A stretch of DNA of 64,000 nt. Origin: Macrobrachium rosenbergii. Its lineage: Eukaryota > Arthropoda > Malacostraca > Decapoda > Palaemonidae. The notes below the pieces were generated by a model, which was not told the origin of the DNA, did not search any database, and saw only the letters and a program-made list of their open reading frames with translations. The position numbers were made by a program, and so were the translations under genes. Shown in pieces: positions 1 through 13,900 of this stretch. Position 1 is the first letter of the stretch, and every line of letters begins with the position of its first letter. The stretch lies in assembly GCF_040412425.1 (NCBI RefSeq), contig NC_089782.1, positions 43,430,822-43,494,821 of the forward strand, in the 5' to 3' direction.

Positions 1-1673
1 TGATGCTGAAACAAAAATTTCTGGAAGCTATTGTTGTCCACGTTCACAAAAACCTAAGCAATGCAAATGGCGCATGATCGCTATGTTTGCATTTTATAAC
101 GCAATTAGTAATATGCGAACACATACAATGTTACAAGACCCATGGAAAAGATGCATATTCATTGTTTGTATAATTCGATACTAATATGTGAATACTAAAT
201 GTGCTAATTTTATATTTCGTGCATGATGTGACCCCCTTAAAATTAGCTTCAAAATTAGGTCTTCAAAAGTCGCATGATACACGAGTATATACGGTATTTT
301 GAATTTCTAAGTATGTAGTAAGTAAAACGACATTTGTAACATCATCATCTTTACATAACCAATATTTCATAAGATAACTATTGTTGCAAAAGCTAGCCTA
401 TACACAAGTGGTTTTGGAATTTAGCAGCCGCCTTATACTACAGATACGAGATAAATTCATGAAAATTTGTCATCGTTTTTTACCTCATCTTATCTAAAGG
501 TCGTCTTATACATGAAAATATATAGTATATTGCAAAGTCACCAATGAATTAAAGGTACATTGAAAACATTCTGTCCTTTTCATATTTTCCAAAGCAACAA
601 TAATCATATGGCTAAATAAGCTGACTGTATGTAAACAACGATTCTAGTGGCTGTGAATCTTCATTAGTTTATGCATTTTGATTTGCAATATTTATTTTAC
701 TGAATATTTTATTATTGCACTGTTTTCTTGAATTACTCTAATAATCTAAATGTTTATTTCATTCAATAAAAAATTATTTGAATTACTGTATAAAAATAGC
801 ATAAGCTACAAGACATCCCTCTCACTGGGGTACTGTAATAACTCCTAGCTATTGATGTTAGTTTCTTTTGGTGTATTTTACCCAAACATATTCATCGTAA
901 TTGGGCAAATAAGATGTACAGCTTGGCATTAGGCCTATTATATATGCATTTATTACTGTATGAAGTGTTGCTCCTAAAATGCAAATGCCTAACCGGCAAG
1001 GCATTCTGTCAAGCATATTCTTCCATATTACAAGAACAGCTGTATGTTGGCCCTTCACTCTATATCTATTATAATATCTGCCAAGACCATCTTCAAATAA
1101 GTATTTGTATCTAATTTTTTTTTCCTCCGACTGATTGACACTACTTGACAAATGCAAAACTCCAATATTGTAGACTTCCCTCTGTTTTATGGGAATAATC
1201 TGCTTTTCATCCTAGAAACTAAAATAACAATTTTATTTCAATTACATGGAAGTTGCACTTACCACTAGTCATTTAGATAGCTAAGACCTAGGAAAAATGT
1301 GTTAACATAAATGCTAAATATCATAACAGAGTACACACAACTGTTTTTTTAATGTGTTTGCTCATGGACTACTCTGCTTTCCTAGAAACAAACAACTAAG
1401 GAAACAAACTAACATTCCAATAGCTCATTCTAACACCAAGGACTCAGGAGTAAAGGTTGGGGACAGTTTTTTTCTTTTAAATAATCATAGCTTTCCTTTA
1501 CCTGATCTTCCACAGCCAATAAAGATACGCTACAGAAAAAGTAAGAGAGAATAAAATAGACCTCACTTATCAAGAGCTAATATTTTAAGGCAATTTAAAG
1601 TACATACCTGTAATAACAATGTCTCCAAATCAATAAAACAGATTTAAGCATGCAAATACTGCTGAAGACTTAC
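1..1673 (-). other. Copine A intron 4 (partial), no gene seen
   Basis: AT-rich intron between exon 4 and the missing exon 5 off the left edge. I see no coding exon, RNA gene or clear transposon. The short open frames here have no recognisable domain. Confidence 0.6.
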
Positions 1674-1907
1674 CTTGAACCCTAAAACAATATGGACTTG
1701 AAGGATCACCATTCACAAAGAACTCGTGCGAAGCAGTGGAAAAATCAGGAGGTAACCTAGCGCCAAAGCCCAACACAGGGAAGAACTTATCCGTGTCATA
1801 TTCTTCAACTATTTCTCCAACCGCCTGGATGGCTCTGACATACTGATTAGGATTCATGGTGTTGATATAATGAAGAGACTGTGGTGACTGTGGGTTTCCA
1901 TTAGATG
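1674..1907 (-). CDS. CPNE: Copine A exon 4: vWA domain, middle part
   Basis: 234-nt exon, acceptor ttctag, donor GTAAGT. It starts by completing the MIDAS (A-S-N-G-N-P), then S-L-H-Y-I-N, N-P-N-Q-Y, A-I-Q-A-V-G, F-F-P-V-L-G-F-G-A and S-H-E-F-F-V-N-G-D-P, all conserved in copines. It ends with one spare base (V-Q-G). Identity to gene B exon 4 is 57 of 77 residues by direct comparison. An in-frame Met upstream inside the intron is not a real start. Confidence 0.94.
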
Positions 1908-4900
1908 CTAGAAAAAGAAAAATAAAAAGAAAAATGATCAAAAATGAAATATACCAAAAACTCTGAACTGTTCACTACAGTATAATAATTTCATAACTAC
2001 TCTAGTGGAAATCAAGCTTATGCAATTTGTGGGGACCATTCTAATTCAGCTGTAAAAATCGTTGATAAAAATGTTTTTAAGGTCTTCTCTTGCCAAAACT
2101 TACATGGTACATTTATACTAGGCTGATTACTATGTTCATAACACTGGGGGTCAAGTCTCTTTCTAAACTTTGAGATTCCTTTACAATATTCTGAAAATAT
2201 GGTAAGTCCTTGATAGTCATGTTTTTATTCTCTTTCTTTCACAGATGGGCATTTTATTCTGCTGAAGTTTGCTCAGTAAGTTAAATACTTTTCTGGCTTG
2301 TTCTTTAATAACAATAATAGTTCCAGAGACAAGATGCCTGAAATCAATAATCCATAACTGTAAAATATATTTTTTATATTTTCCACAGGTGACATCATAT
2401 GAGTATTTATATATTGTTTAAGGTTAAATTTTGTATCACCTCATATTAGTCCCATTATATATAGCAATGAATAAATTATACCTATATGTAGTTTGATTTT
2501 ATTGATTTTAAAGAAGGCATGTTAGATGACATGCTAACAAACCTTTTAAAAATGAACATACAGTATTGTACATATGAAAAGTATGGGATCTGTAGTGGAA
2601 AAAGATTCATTAATAGCATAAGCATGTAATATCAGTAGCATAAATGTTATAATTCTACATAGAATACCATTTATAGTGATGATAACATGGCTTTTAACAC
2701 CATGCAAGGTATATATAAATGGAAAATATAAAAAATATATATGCTGACATCAGATAGAGACTGGAAAGTGTTGGGGATGGTTTAAATTTAATTTCCCCAA
2801 AAAATTATTACTGTTCATAGAGAATTATTATTAAATGTGAGGCATGCATACAGACATAGGGACAATCCAATGGAAGCCTTGGCTATACCCATGAATGCTT
2901 TGTAAGGGGATGATAATAAAAAAGATTTGCTAAATCCTAACGTGGATAAAGAAATTAAAAAATCTAAACAACAAAAGGACATATTTGCCAATTAAAATGG
3001 ACAAAACATCTTCGAAACTGTCAACATGGATTGTTTATGGACTTGTGAGAGATTCTCTCAACAAGCTCTGACTTATAATAACTATCCTAAGCTCATTACT
3101 TCAAGGGTAATTTATTAACCTGGCAAAAAGCACTTATATGAACCTTAACCTTACATAATGATGGGTTTAACTTGTATATATACAGTATATATTTCTGTGG
3201 ATTTGACCAAAATAAAATCAGTTCTGTACTACTGAAAATACTGCTATAAAACTAAACAAAATAGTGCATTAGGAAAAGCTTTTAAAGACAACCATGTAAA
3301 AAAGAAAAATGAAAAATATATAGGTACCTGTAAAATCAATACCAATAAAGGCATTAATTTCCATTCCACCTTTGATGTAATCCAGAAATGAATATACTTG
3401 TCGAACATAAGCCGTGTTCACTGCAACTTCACCAGAATTCTTATAACTGGCACCTTTCTTTCTCTAGAAAGTATTATAAAATTATTAGTGATAATATCCC
3501 TCAAAATTTCAAGGCATTAATATGTTGAAAACAAAAAGATTTTTCATAGAAACCTATTACTTTTACTTGACCCTTTCCTGGAATCCATTTGATACTTCAG
3601 TCACTCTTACAAAATACACAGCAGTCAACTTGTAGTTTGATGAATGTGGGGGTGGATCCCAGGGTCCTATGAGGCAATATTCTACCACTGCAGTCATCAA
3701 GGAAGATATTCCCAGTTTGGAAATTGTTTCTGGAATTGCTAAGTCCCTCTAGACTTGGGTTGCAGCCCTATCCTTTAATGCTATTTTGGACATAGCTTCA
3801 GCCCTTGGTAAGGGGCCTGGCCTGGCTGGGGTATGGTTCCTTAGGTGTAACTTTTCCTGTTGGACCTGGTCTCAAATTGTGAGAGACCAGTAATGTGCCT
3901 ATGGCTGTTACTTCAAGCACTGACAGAGCCCTAGTCATGCCTCCTGATATAAGGGCAGCCCTGGTCTCCTTTTGAGCTCTGATTGTGACTCAGGGTATAA
4001 AAAATGTCCTACCCCTGAAATGGATTTGGCCTTGAGCTGTTGGTCTGTACATTCATATAACTCTGGATGCAGTAACTGGCATGGTGAGGATCCAGGTTTG
4101 TTGCTTGTCTAGTCTACATCCATACCCTTGAGTGTGACTCTCATGGCCCAACACTGGCACAACTTGCTACTCTGGTCCTGCAAGTTGGTTTGGTTGTCTT
4201 GGATAAAGGCACTGAAATGGCTAGAACCAAGAGTGTGCCTAGTGTGGTGCTCCTCAAGATACTAATATGGACCATGACAAGAAGATGAAATAATTAAATC
4301 CATACAATACTGAAACACCATACAGCATATCTGAGCATGGCTCAACACAAAGGTCTCTGCTAAACTGAAATGTGATTGGATCAACAGGGCACTGGTAGTA
4401 GTGAAAATTCCACTATCAAGAGTTATAAACTTTTGAAGAAACCCCATTGCATACAACTAACTGGTTTTCTAATGCTTCCTCTATGTGGTAGCCAAACGAA
4501 CTGGAGTTGCAGTGATAGGAGCAGGACTGACACTTTTAGCACTGAGTGTAAGGCCTGCTGCCACATCAACACAAATAACAGCAATGGAGTTTTCACCAAT
4601 GAGCAAGAGACTGAGGCCAAGAATTCTTGTTTCCCCTAAAAATTAATTTTTGTAAACTGACACCAATAAAAGGTGAAGAATGAGTTGTAATATTAATAAT
4701 ATTACCATTCAGCAGGTATGGCAAAAAGGACAAACATCACCAGTAAAATTATTATATAACAAGCAAAAACTGACAAATGCTTGATATTATGATGTTACAA
4801 GATTTAATGCAGTAACTTATCTATCGAGCAATGTAATAAATACTAACTGCATACCAGCATAAAAACTATATAACTAAATTATATAAAAGATTATAACAAT

Positions 4901-7900
4901 AAGAACAATCCTTAGTTAGCTACTGGAGGGGCGGACAAGCCAAACTTAATTACTGGTCCAAAGGATTAACCTGAGAAGGAGGAGGAGAAGAAGAAGAAAA
5001 AATATATATTTTCACAATAAAATAGTACATATAACAAAGTCTACTTGGACTACTCAGTCAAAATACTTTGCTGCAGAAAATCTACTTAATGCTGCAGAAA
5101 ATCTTCTACTTAACCCTCTAACGCCGAGCCTCTATTTACAAAAACGTCTCCCGTATGCCGGCGGCGTTCGGGAGTTAGCGCCGAAGCGGAAAAAAAGGTT
5201 TTTTAAAAAAATCACAGCACGCTTAGTTTTTAAGATTAAGAGTTCATTTATGGCTCCTTTTTTTGTCATTGCCTGAAGTTTAGTATGCAACCATCAGAAA
5301 TGAAAAAAAATATCATTATCATATATAAATATTGAAATATATGACAGCGCAAAAAAAAATGTTCATATATAATTGTATACAAATCGCGCTATGAGCAAAA
5401 CGGTTAAAGCTAACAGGTTATTTTTTTTTCTTTGTATTATACACTAAATTGCGATGATTTTGGTATATAACAAATTGTAAAACGATCAAAGCAACACAGG
5501 GAAAATATTATCACAAAATGATGCATGAATTCGTAATGCGTGGACGTAAAAAAAAGTTTTTTTTCAAAAATTCACCATAAATCGAAATATTGTGCTAGAG
5601 ACTTCCCGTTTGTTGAAAAATGAAGCTAATTGATTGAATATTACTAGACTGTAAGTGTTTTAGCTTACAATTGCAGTTTTCAACCATTTCGGTTGAGTTA
5701 AAGTTGAGCGAAAGTAGAATTTTTTCTATTTATCGTGATTTATATGAAAATATTTCAAAACTGATAAAAGCTACAACCATGAGTTATTTTCTGTTGTATT
5801 CTACATGAAATTGCGCACATTTTCATATATAAAAGTTTATGTAACGACTAATATAAAACGGTGCAAACATTACGACAACGCGACGAAAGAATTTCCGAGA
5901 TGTTCGGCCAAGTTACCGCGCGGACGTAAGGAAAAAGTTTTTTTCAAAAATTCACCATAAATCGAAATATTGTGCTAGAGACTTCCAATTTATTGCAAAA
6001 TGAAGGTAAATGATTGAATATTACTAGAATGTAAGAGTTTTAGCTTACAATTGCGTTTTTCGACCATTTCGGTCGAGTTAAAGTTGACCGAAGGTTGAAA
6101 TTTTGGCAGTTATCGTGATTTATGTGAAAATATTTCAAAAAGGATAAAAGCTACAACCATGAGTTATTTTCTGTTGTATTCTAGATGAAATTGTGCACAT
6201 TTCCATATATAAAAGTTTATGTAACGACTAATGTAAAACGATGCAAACATTACGACAACGTGACGAAAGAATTTCTGAGATATTCGGTCGAGTTACAGCG
6301 CGCAGACGTAAGGAAAAAGTTTTTTTTTTTCAGAAATTCACAATAAATCGAAATATTGTGCTAGAGACTTCCAGTTTGTTGCCAAATGAAGGTACATGAT
6401 TGGATATTACTAGAATGTAAGATTTTTAGCTTATAATTGCGTTTTTCGACCATTTCGGTCGAGTTAAAGTTGACCAAAGGTTGAAATTTTGGCAGTTATC
6501 GTGATTTATATGAAAATATTTCAAAACTGATAAAAGCTACAACTATGATTTATTTTCAGTTGTATTCTACATGAAATTGCGCACATTTCCATATATAAAA
6601 CTTTAGGTAACGACTAATATAAAACGGTGCAAACATTACGACAACATGACGAAAGAATTTCTGGCGCGGACATAAGGAAAAAGTTTTTTTTTAAAAATTC
6701 ACCATAAATCAAAATATTGTGCTAGAGACTTCCAATTTGTTGCAAAATGAAGGTAAATGATTGAATATTACTAGAATGTAAGAGTTTTAGTTTACAATTG
6801 TATTTTTTTACCATTTCGGTCGAGTCAAAGTTGACCGAATTTTGGCAGTTATCGTGATTTATATGAAAATATTTCCAAACTGATAAAAGCTACAACCATG
6901 GGTTGTTTTTTGTTGTATTTTACATGATATTGTGCACATTTTCATATATAAAACTTTATGTAACGGCTAATATAAAACGGTGCAAAAATTACGACAAAAT
7001 GACGAAAGAATTTCTGAAATTTTCAGCCGAGTTACCGCATGGACGTAAGGAAAAAGTTTTTTCAAAAATTCACCATAAATCGAAATATTGTGCTAGAGAC
7101 TTCCAATTTATTGCAAAATGAAGGTAAATGATTGAATATTACTAGAATGTAAGAGTTTTAGCTTACAATTGCGTTTTTCGACCATTTCGGCCGAGTCAAA
7201 GTTGACCGAAGGTTGAAATTTTTTGTAGTCGACGTACGGTACGTCCACTCGGCACCCAACAGACAATTTTAGTCGACATATGATACATCCAGTAGGCGTT
7301 TAAGGGTTAATACAAATAAACAGACAACATTAATAACAAACCACCAATACCAAGATACACAAAATGCAAGGATTACCAAATTTAATATAAAAACTGGTTT
7401 GTTAATCTGGAGCAAAATGACATAAGCAACTGTGGAGGCACAGTGAGGAGTAAGAGAAAAAGAACTTACATAGAGCCACAATGCTTTATCAAGTATCCTA
7501 ATCCAAAATCTTACACAAAGGCAGTACCTCCAAAAAGAGAGATGTTCAAGAAACTTGAATGTTACAAAATTATTTTTTCTAATCAAACATAAGAAAACCA
7601 GTACTAACATGAATATTTCAGCAAGCTGCACAAATCCAGTAACTCCAAACCTTCACTGACTAGTTGTTGAATCAATGATTATTCAGTAAATATCCAATGC
7701 CAACTTCAGACATGATGCAATCACCAACCACCTTATTGCATACGTGAATAACAACTGATTATACAAAAGATGGAAGGAATAAGTCCATGCCTGAACAAAA
7801 GATATCTCAGAATCACAGCAGCCAAGAAGAATGACAATAGCTGCTACGGAGGATCTAGACCCATCCACTTATTCACAGTGCTATTGACTGACTTCTGCTT

Positions 7901-10900
7901 ACTTTATAGAGGGATTGAATTATCTGGGATGGATATCACCCACAGAAGAAGGCTAATTAAGAGTAATGGGTTATTGTGAAACCATACCCAACTATTTTTA
8001 AATGCAAACTTTTCTTAATAATACAAACTTATTACTTATAAATATGCCAAATTTTTGTGTTCTTAACAAATCTCAAACTTTCCATTTCAATTTCAAAAGA
8101 AAATACACAAGTAAATGTGAATTTCAGAAACTTGCAGTAGCTTTGTTACTTTAACTATTAAAATGAGAGAACAAGTGGGCAACATTACTGCTAACTTTTG
8201 CTAAACAATAACTGAAAATAAGGTACCTTTCAAAATTCAATGACATACACCTACAGTGGTCCACAAAGGGCAGTACCTCTAAAGTAAGTATAGCTTAGTT
8301 TTACCAGACCACTGAGCTGATTAACAGCTCTCCTAGGGCTGGCCCGAAGGATTACACTTATTTTACGTGGCTAAGAACCAATTGGTTACTTAGCAACAAA
8401 CCTAGATTGTGGAATCCGAACCACAATAGCGAAAATGAATTTCTATCACAAAATAAATTCCTCTAATGAAGTAAAATACAAATAGAGTATACAAAATAAA
8501 AATAAGGTATAGGTAATTTAAATCTGATACTTCCTAGTAACTGCAGTCATCCAGTGTAGCCAAAACATATAAATACTGTTCCAATCTGTTTCATCCGCAA
8601 AATTACTGGTAAAGTGAAATCTATCATAATATTCTTTAAAAAGACAAAACCTACCAGCTACAGAACTGAACGAAGAATAAAGAAAGGTGTTAGTCAAAAC
8701 TTTCTCTAAACTAATTTGGTAAAAACTCTCTAAACTACTTTAATAAAGATATGCAAAGGGAAACATTTACAGCTGAAACTGCTGCAGCAATAATGAAAAA
8801 ACCTAAATTCATAATACAAATATATAAAACATACAGAAGGAAAACTAGTCAGCAGTTAATTAGCACTCGAGTAGCTAGCTCTTTAACACCATGGTAAAAA
8901 GTGTGCAAAATTAATTTATAAACAAGCTAACTTGCCTACCGGTATCTAGCAATGCCTGTTGCTCATAAATCATTATCATTTACTGCCATCAAGAAAGTAA
9001 TGAAAACCCTGAAGTGTAGAAAAATATAATGATAAGTGGAAAACTTGCAGTACTGTACTACAGTGAATGCCCCCCCCCTCAATAACACAGAAAAGCTCTA
9101 CATGGGATGTCATCAAAATTATTCTTATACCAAAAAAAAGAGAGTCACATTCTAATGAATAAAAACCAGCATGATTAAAGAATAGAATTAAATTATCAAT
9201 CATGGATAAAAATCATCCAAAAGTCTAGAAAATGGAAAACCTTGATATCAATAGGCCACATAACTGAATAGGAAGCTTTCTGCACTCTGGAATACTGTAC
9301 TAAGATCCATAAAAAGCATGCACTGTCAAGCAGTCATGTTCTTTTGGATATGGAATAGAATGTCTTAGATTTGGAAAGACCACAAATTTTGGATCCTTAC
9401 AAATAATGAGTTTGTTGTGAACAAATTTATCTTTGCAGCTTGATCTACATACGGTATAAAAGCATCATCATGTCAAGAAAGGCTACAAGGTAAAATTAGT
9501 CTAGCAATGGTGGTGGTGGATTAAAGAAAGAGTTGTGATGATACGAAATTACTAAACTGCATGACCAACATTCTGCATATTAGTTAAAATCTCAACGTTT
9601 AAATCCAACAGATATCTATGTTAGTGCAGAAATGGATCTATGAGCACTATCAATTGCAATATAAACTCTTCTTGATACAGAGACTAAAAAGAAATACATA
9701 AAAAATCTACAAAACTCAAACAAATTTGCTATTTCTAACATTAACAAAATATCTATTCTAACTATGTCTTAACAGTTGTCCCACTGTATTCAATATAACT
9801 AATGCTTTATCCTAAAATACAGTACCTGGCCAGTTTGTGGACAGCAACAAGAAAGAAGTGACTCTGAACCCTGGTAAAAGACAATTTACTAGTAATTCTT
9901 ATAGAATACAAGAGACTCAAGTTCTTATTCAAGTAGACTCAAAAGCAAATTTGATAAGCATGGAAAAGTAAATTTTTAATCCTGAAGTAATTTCAATGCT
10001 TCATAATATACAAACTGTGGGGTTGTGTAGCTGTTTCCAGAGAGTAACCCTGTTTAGTAAATTTGTGAAGGCACTATACATAAAAAAATTGACTTGATCC
10101 AGTAGCAAAACATAATCAAGCCAACCTGTTAGGAGCCAAGTTTGTATACAGCACTGCACTCTCAGATTTTGCGTAATTTAAAAATTTCATGCAGTGAAGT
10201 AATTTAATCCGACCACTAGGTCAGAGTTCATAGATATGGCTTAAAAGATTCACCTTAAAGAACAGGTAAAAACTAAAATAAGATAAAGCTGAAAATCTAT
10301 CCAAACAATGCACAGAAGACAGGAGGGGGATCAAACCTAAAAGGCTTCTGGTTGAAGTATAATGAATGATAAATGACAAGAATGTAAGTGCACCTGAAAC
10401 ACCAAATATAGATGTCTTGAAAAGCTCCTTGCCATACCTGTATTACGAAGTACAGTCCCCAGAGAAACTGTGGAAGACATTACACTCCATAAGCTCTTGA
10501 GTCCTCAATGTGACTCAATGCCCCTTGCACCAAACTCCTCAGGTGTACAGCAAGTTTCAGTTAGGATGCTGGGGTGACCCCTTTATGATAAAACCTATAC
10601 TGTACCATAATGGGTTTATGATTGATATAAAAATTTTTGCCTATTTAATGTTCACTGTGTACAACTAGCAGAAAAATATCAACTGTCTGATATTCACTAT
10701 AATTTCGAGCAACAACAACCATAATCAGTACTATCCAAACAATTCTAGATGAATGACTAGCACCAGACTTGAGGCTTCTAGCCATGGAATGTCATTACAA
10801 TCATCATCGTAAACATTTTAATTTCAGCTTTTCACGGAGATTTTGAAAAGGTGTGACTAAAGAAAGTTAAGATTGATGGCCAGATTGTGGTGGGAAGATC

Positions 10901-13900
10901 ACACAGCATTGTGAATAAGGTAGTGGTTTAGAGATGAAGTATCTAGCAGCTGGAAAATACGCTGAGATCTCAAAGATTGAGGTAGTCTGGACATGTGATA
11001 AGCACAGATTAGGAACTGTTAATAAGTAGCAATCAATATGGAACTAGCAGGATAAAGACTTGTAGGGAGACCCACCATGGAAATAGGGGAAAGGATAAAG
11101 ACCTAGATCTGACATGAGTTCAGCAGACCAGAGAGATCACCGGACAGAGAAGATTGGAAGGAGCTGCTTTTCTGAACAAATGGTCCTCATTCTTTCATCA
11201 AAAGTACAAACCATCTGTCTTTGTTTTTTAGCCTCTTGATGCCAAATCTCTCCAGTAATTCTCCATTCAAAATACAATCTCTCCATCAAAATCCGGCCAT
11301 GAATCTTACAATTCTGTGGTCACACCTTTTCACATCAAACGCCATTTTCCCTGTCCATGGCCATCAAAAGTATTAGTTCTCTCTACTAGTGGGGCATTTT
11401 TATCTACCTGTAATCTAAGTATCTCTCTTCATTCATTCATGCTGCAGCAATTCTTTTTCTTACTGCTCTCTCAGCCCCTCCTTCAGAGGTCACTGAGTCC
11501 ACCTGTCACTACAGGGTTCTTCCCTCTTCCCCATCTGCTCACATAATGCATTTCAGGCAAATGATTTCTTCTTTCCTCCATCAAGAGACAATTTTTCAAC
11601 AGGAAAACTACATCTACAGATTTGCAAACATAGTCTGTCCTTTTACTAAGTGATACTAAGAAATTCAAACAACTGGCACTACTTTAAAGCATATGCTCAT
11701 ACATTTTCTTCCTTAACTTTCAATGAGAAATCCTGGCGCCTTGTATTTGGACTGCCACCCATTGGTGTCAGTTCTCATGACCTCAAGGGTAGACAGACTG
11801 TCCAGGGATGATGGCATACTCTTTCCAGGCTGTGCCTATTGGACCCTTCTAGTAAGCAGTTATTACTCCCTTACGTCACAATCTTTATTTTATCCTTGCC
11901 ATCCTGCAAATTAGGAGACAGCAAAAATTTGCAACTCCTGTTTGCTGGGTACACCCTAATCTACATCTGTGTTACTATATTCCCATTTCCAACATTCTTT
12001 TCATCTGCATGCACAGGGTTTTGTATCTACAGATATGACTCCTTGTCCCACTGGGCATTGGGTTTCTTTGCTAATCTCAAGCCCCATGGGCTCCTCCATT
12101 CAAGTCTGCTAATTTGAGGTTTCTTCAGCAGCTAGATATGCCCTCATAAAACTGGAATTTGTGCTAAAGTAAATTATTACTTTACAAGTCTTACAAACTG
12201 ACATTTTTTTAATGGAAACTTATTTCTTGGACAAAAAGCTATCTATAACATTTCTGGTCCTCCCCAGCTATACTTTCTTCTTGCAACCATAAGCTCGACT
12301 CCATGAGAAATGTGAAGATCACAGAGAAGCAAGGAGCATGCACAGCATGGGCAACCAGCAGATGGACTTTTTCTTCGGGAATGTCCTGTCTAAGACTTGT
12401 GAAGTCCGTGAATATGGATTACTGTCACTGATGGGTTTGCACTGAATGAATCAATTTTGACTTTGTACAGGAAGTATTTTTCTGTACACAAGAAAAAGTA
12501 TGTTCTGGTTGGACAGCGGGACTGCACAAACGGCCTCGTAGATCCTCTGTTCCTGGCAAATAAGAACCTCATTTTTCATGTAGTCTAAGATACAGCTAAG
12601 GGCAATCAGTAGGGTTGGGAAGACAAAATTCTGTGAAAGATTTTCATCATGAAACTGACAGGATTACAATAATGAAACTCCAGGTGTCAGAGTACACAGA
12701 AATCTCTAAAATGTTGACACAGATTTAGCACAGCTCCTGTTGCTAGTGCAATTTCCTTTATAGAAAGTTCTCCCAAAGGCAGGAAACCAGCTCCCATGGC
12801 TACCAGTTACTCTGTGGCATAGAATATAATACCATACATCTCCAAGTTCATAGAAGGCATAATTGGAGCAAGGAAACAGTAATTTTCCTTCTCTACAACT
12901 GCACATCAAAATATCAAATATTGATAAAAATCAATAGTATCAGACAAAACCGACATCCCGCTACCAATAACCAGCCTACTCCTTGTTAATTAGTAATAAC
13001 GATGTCAACCAAGCAAAAAATAAGATGGGAGTAACAGCAGAAACAGAATACGTACTCCTAGAAACACTGAATCCAAAATAAATGTTGTAAATATTCATGA
13101 GCAACTTTTTTTTAATCTGAAAATGAAAAGATGCAACTCCTAAACACGTATAATAAGTCCAAGACAACATAATCATAAACTCACCAAAATCCAGATTTAA
13201 TAAAAAAAAAATCAACGGAGAACTGGAAAAACATAACGCTGACTAACTTAGGCTAGTATTTTTTTATACAATCAATAACAAACTGTATTTTCAATACTTT
13301 TCCTTGATGCAATAGTTTCTAATATGGCAGATTGAAGTTGCAAAAATCAGAACACCCCACAAGAAAAACAGAGCTACAGTAAAATGGGAGTAACTGTTAG
13401 TGTGCATAAAGGGAAATAAAATAAAATAAAATATAGAAAAAGGGAAAAATACGAATGTTTACTTGAATGAAAAGAGAGTACGTCAGAATAACAAAGAAAT
13501 AATGAAAAGCATATATATAAAGCTCATTCAGTCAACATGCAAATTCCAGCTGTCCAGACAGCAGAAGATTTATTTAATTGGAAGTGGTGTCAAGGATTTG
13601 TGAAGACAATGAACATGGTCTAATTTAAATAATGGATTTGTTGTGAAGCAACTGGAACTGCAATAGTACAAGTATAGTAAAATAAAGTGATAATTTATTA
13701 AAAAATTAAATTAGGTATTCACAATTACATCAAATGTATACACAAAATATCAACTAGCTATCAGTCAATGGCAGAATACAAGAGTGCTCAGGCTATATTT
13801 TTGATAAGCTTAGATAATGAAATCATCTTTGCTACTTGAGAAAGCAATAAATGATGATATGTAAGACTATCTAGAATTAAACATGCAGAGATTAACAGAA

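Noticed and set aside
5553..7290. Regularly spaced repeats considered as a CRISPR array
   Set aside because: Units are about 370 bp and contiguous, lie between transposon ends, and the genome is eukaryotic.
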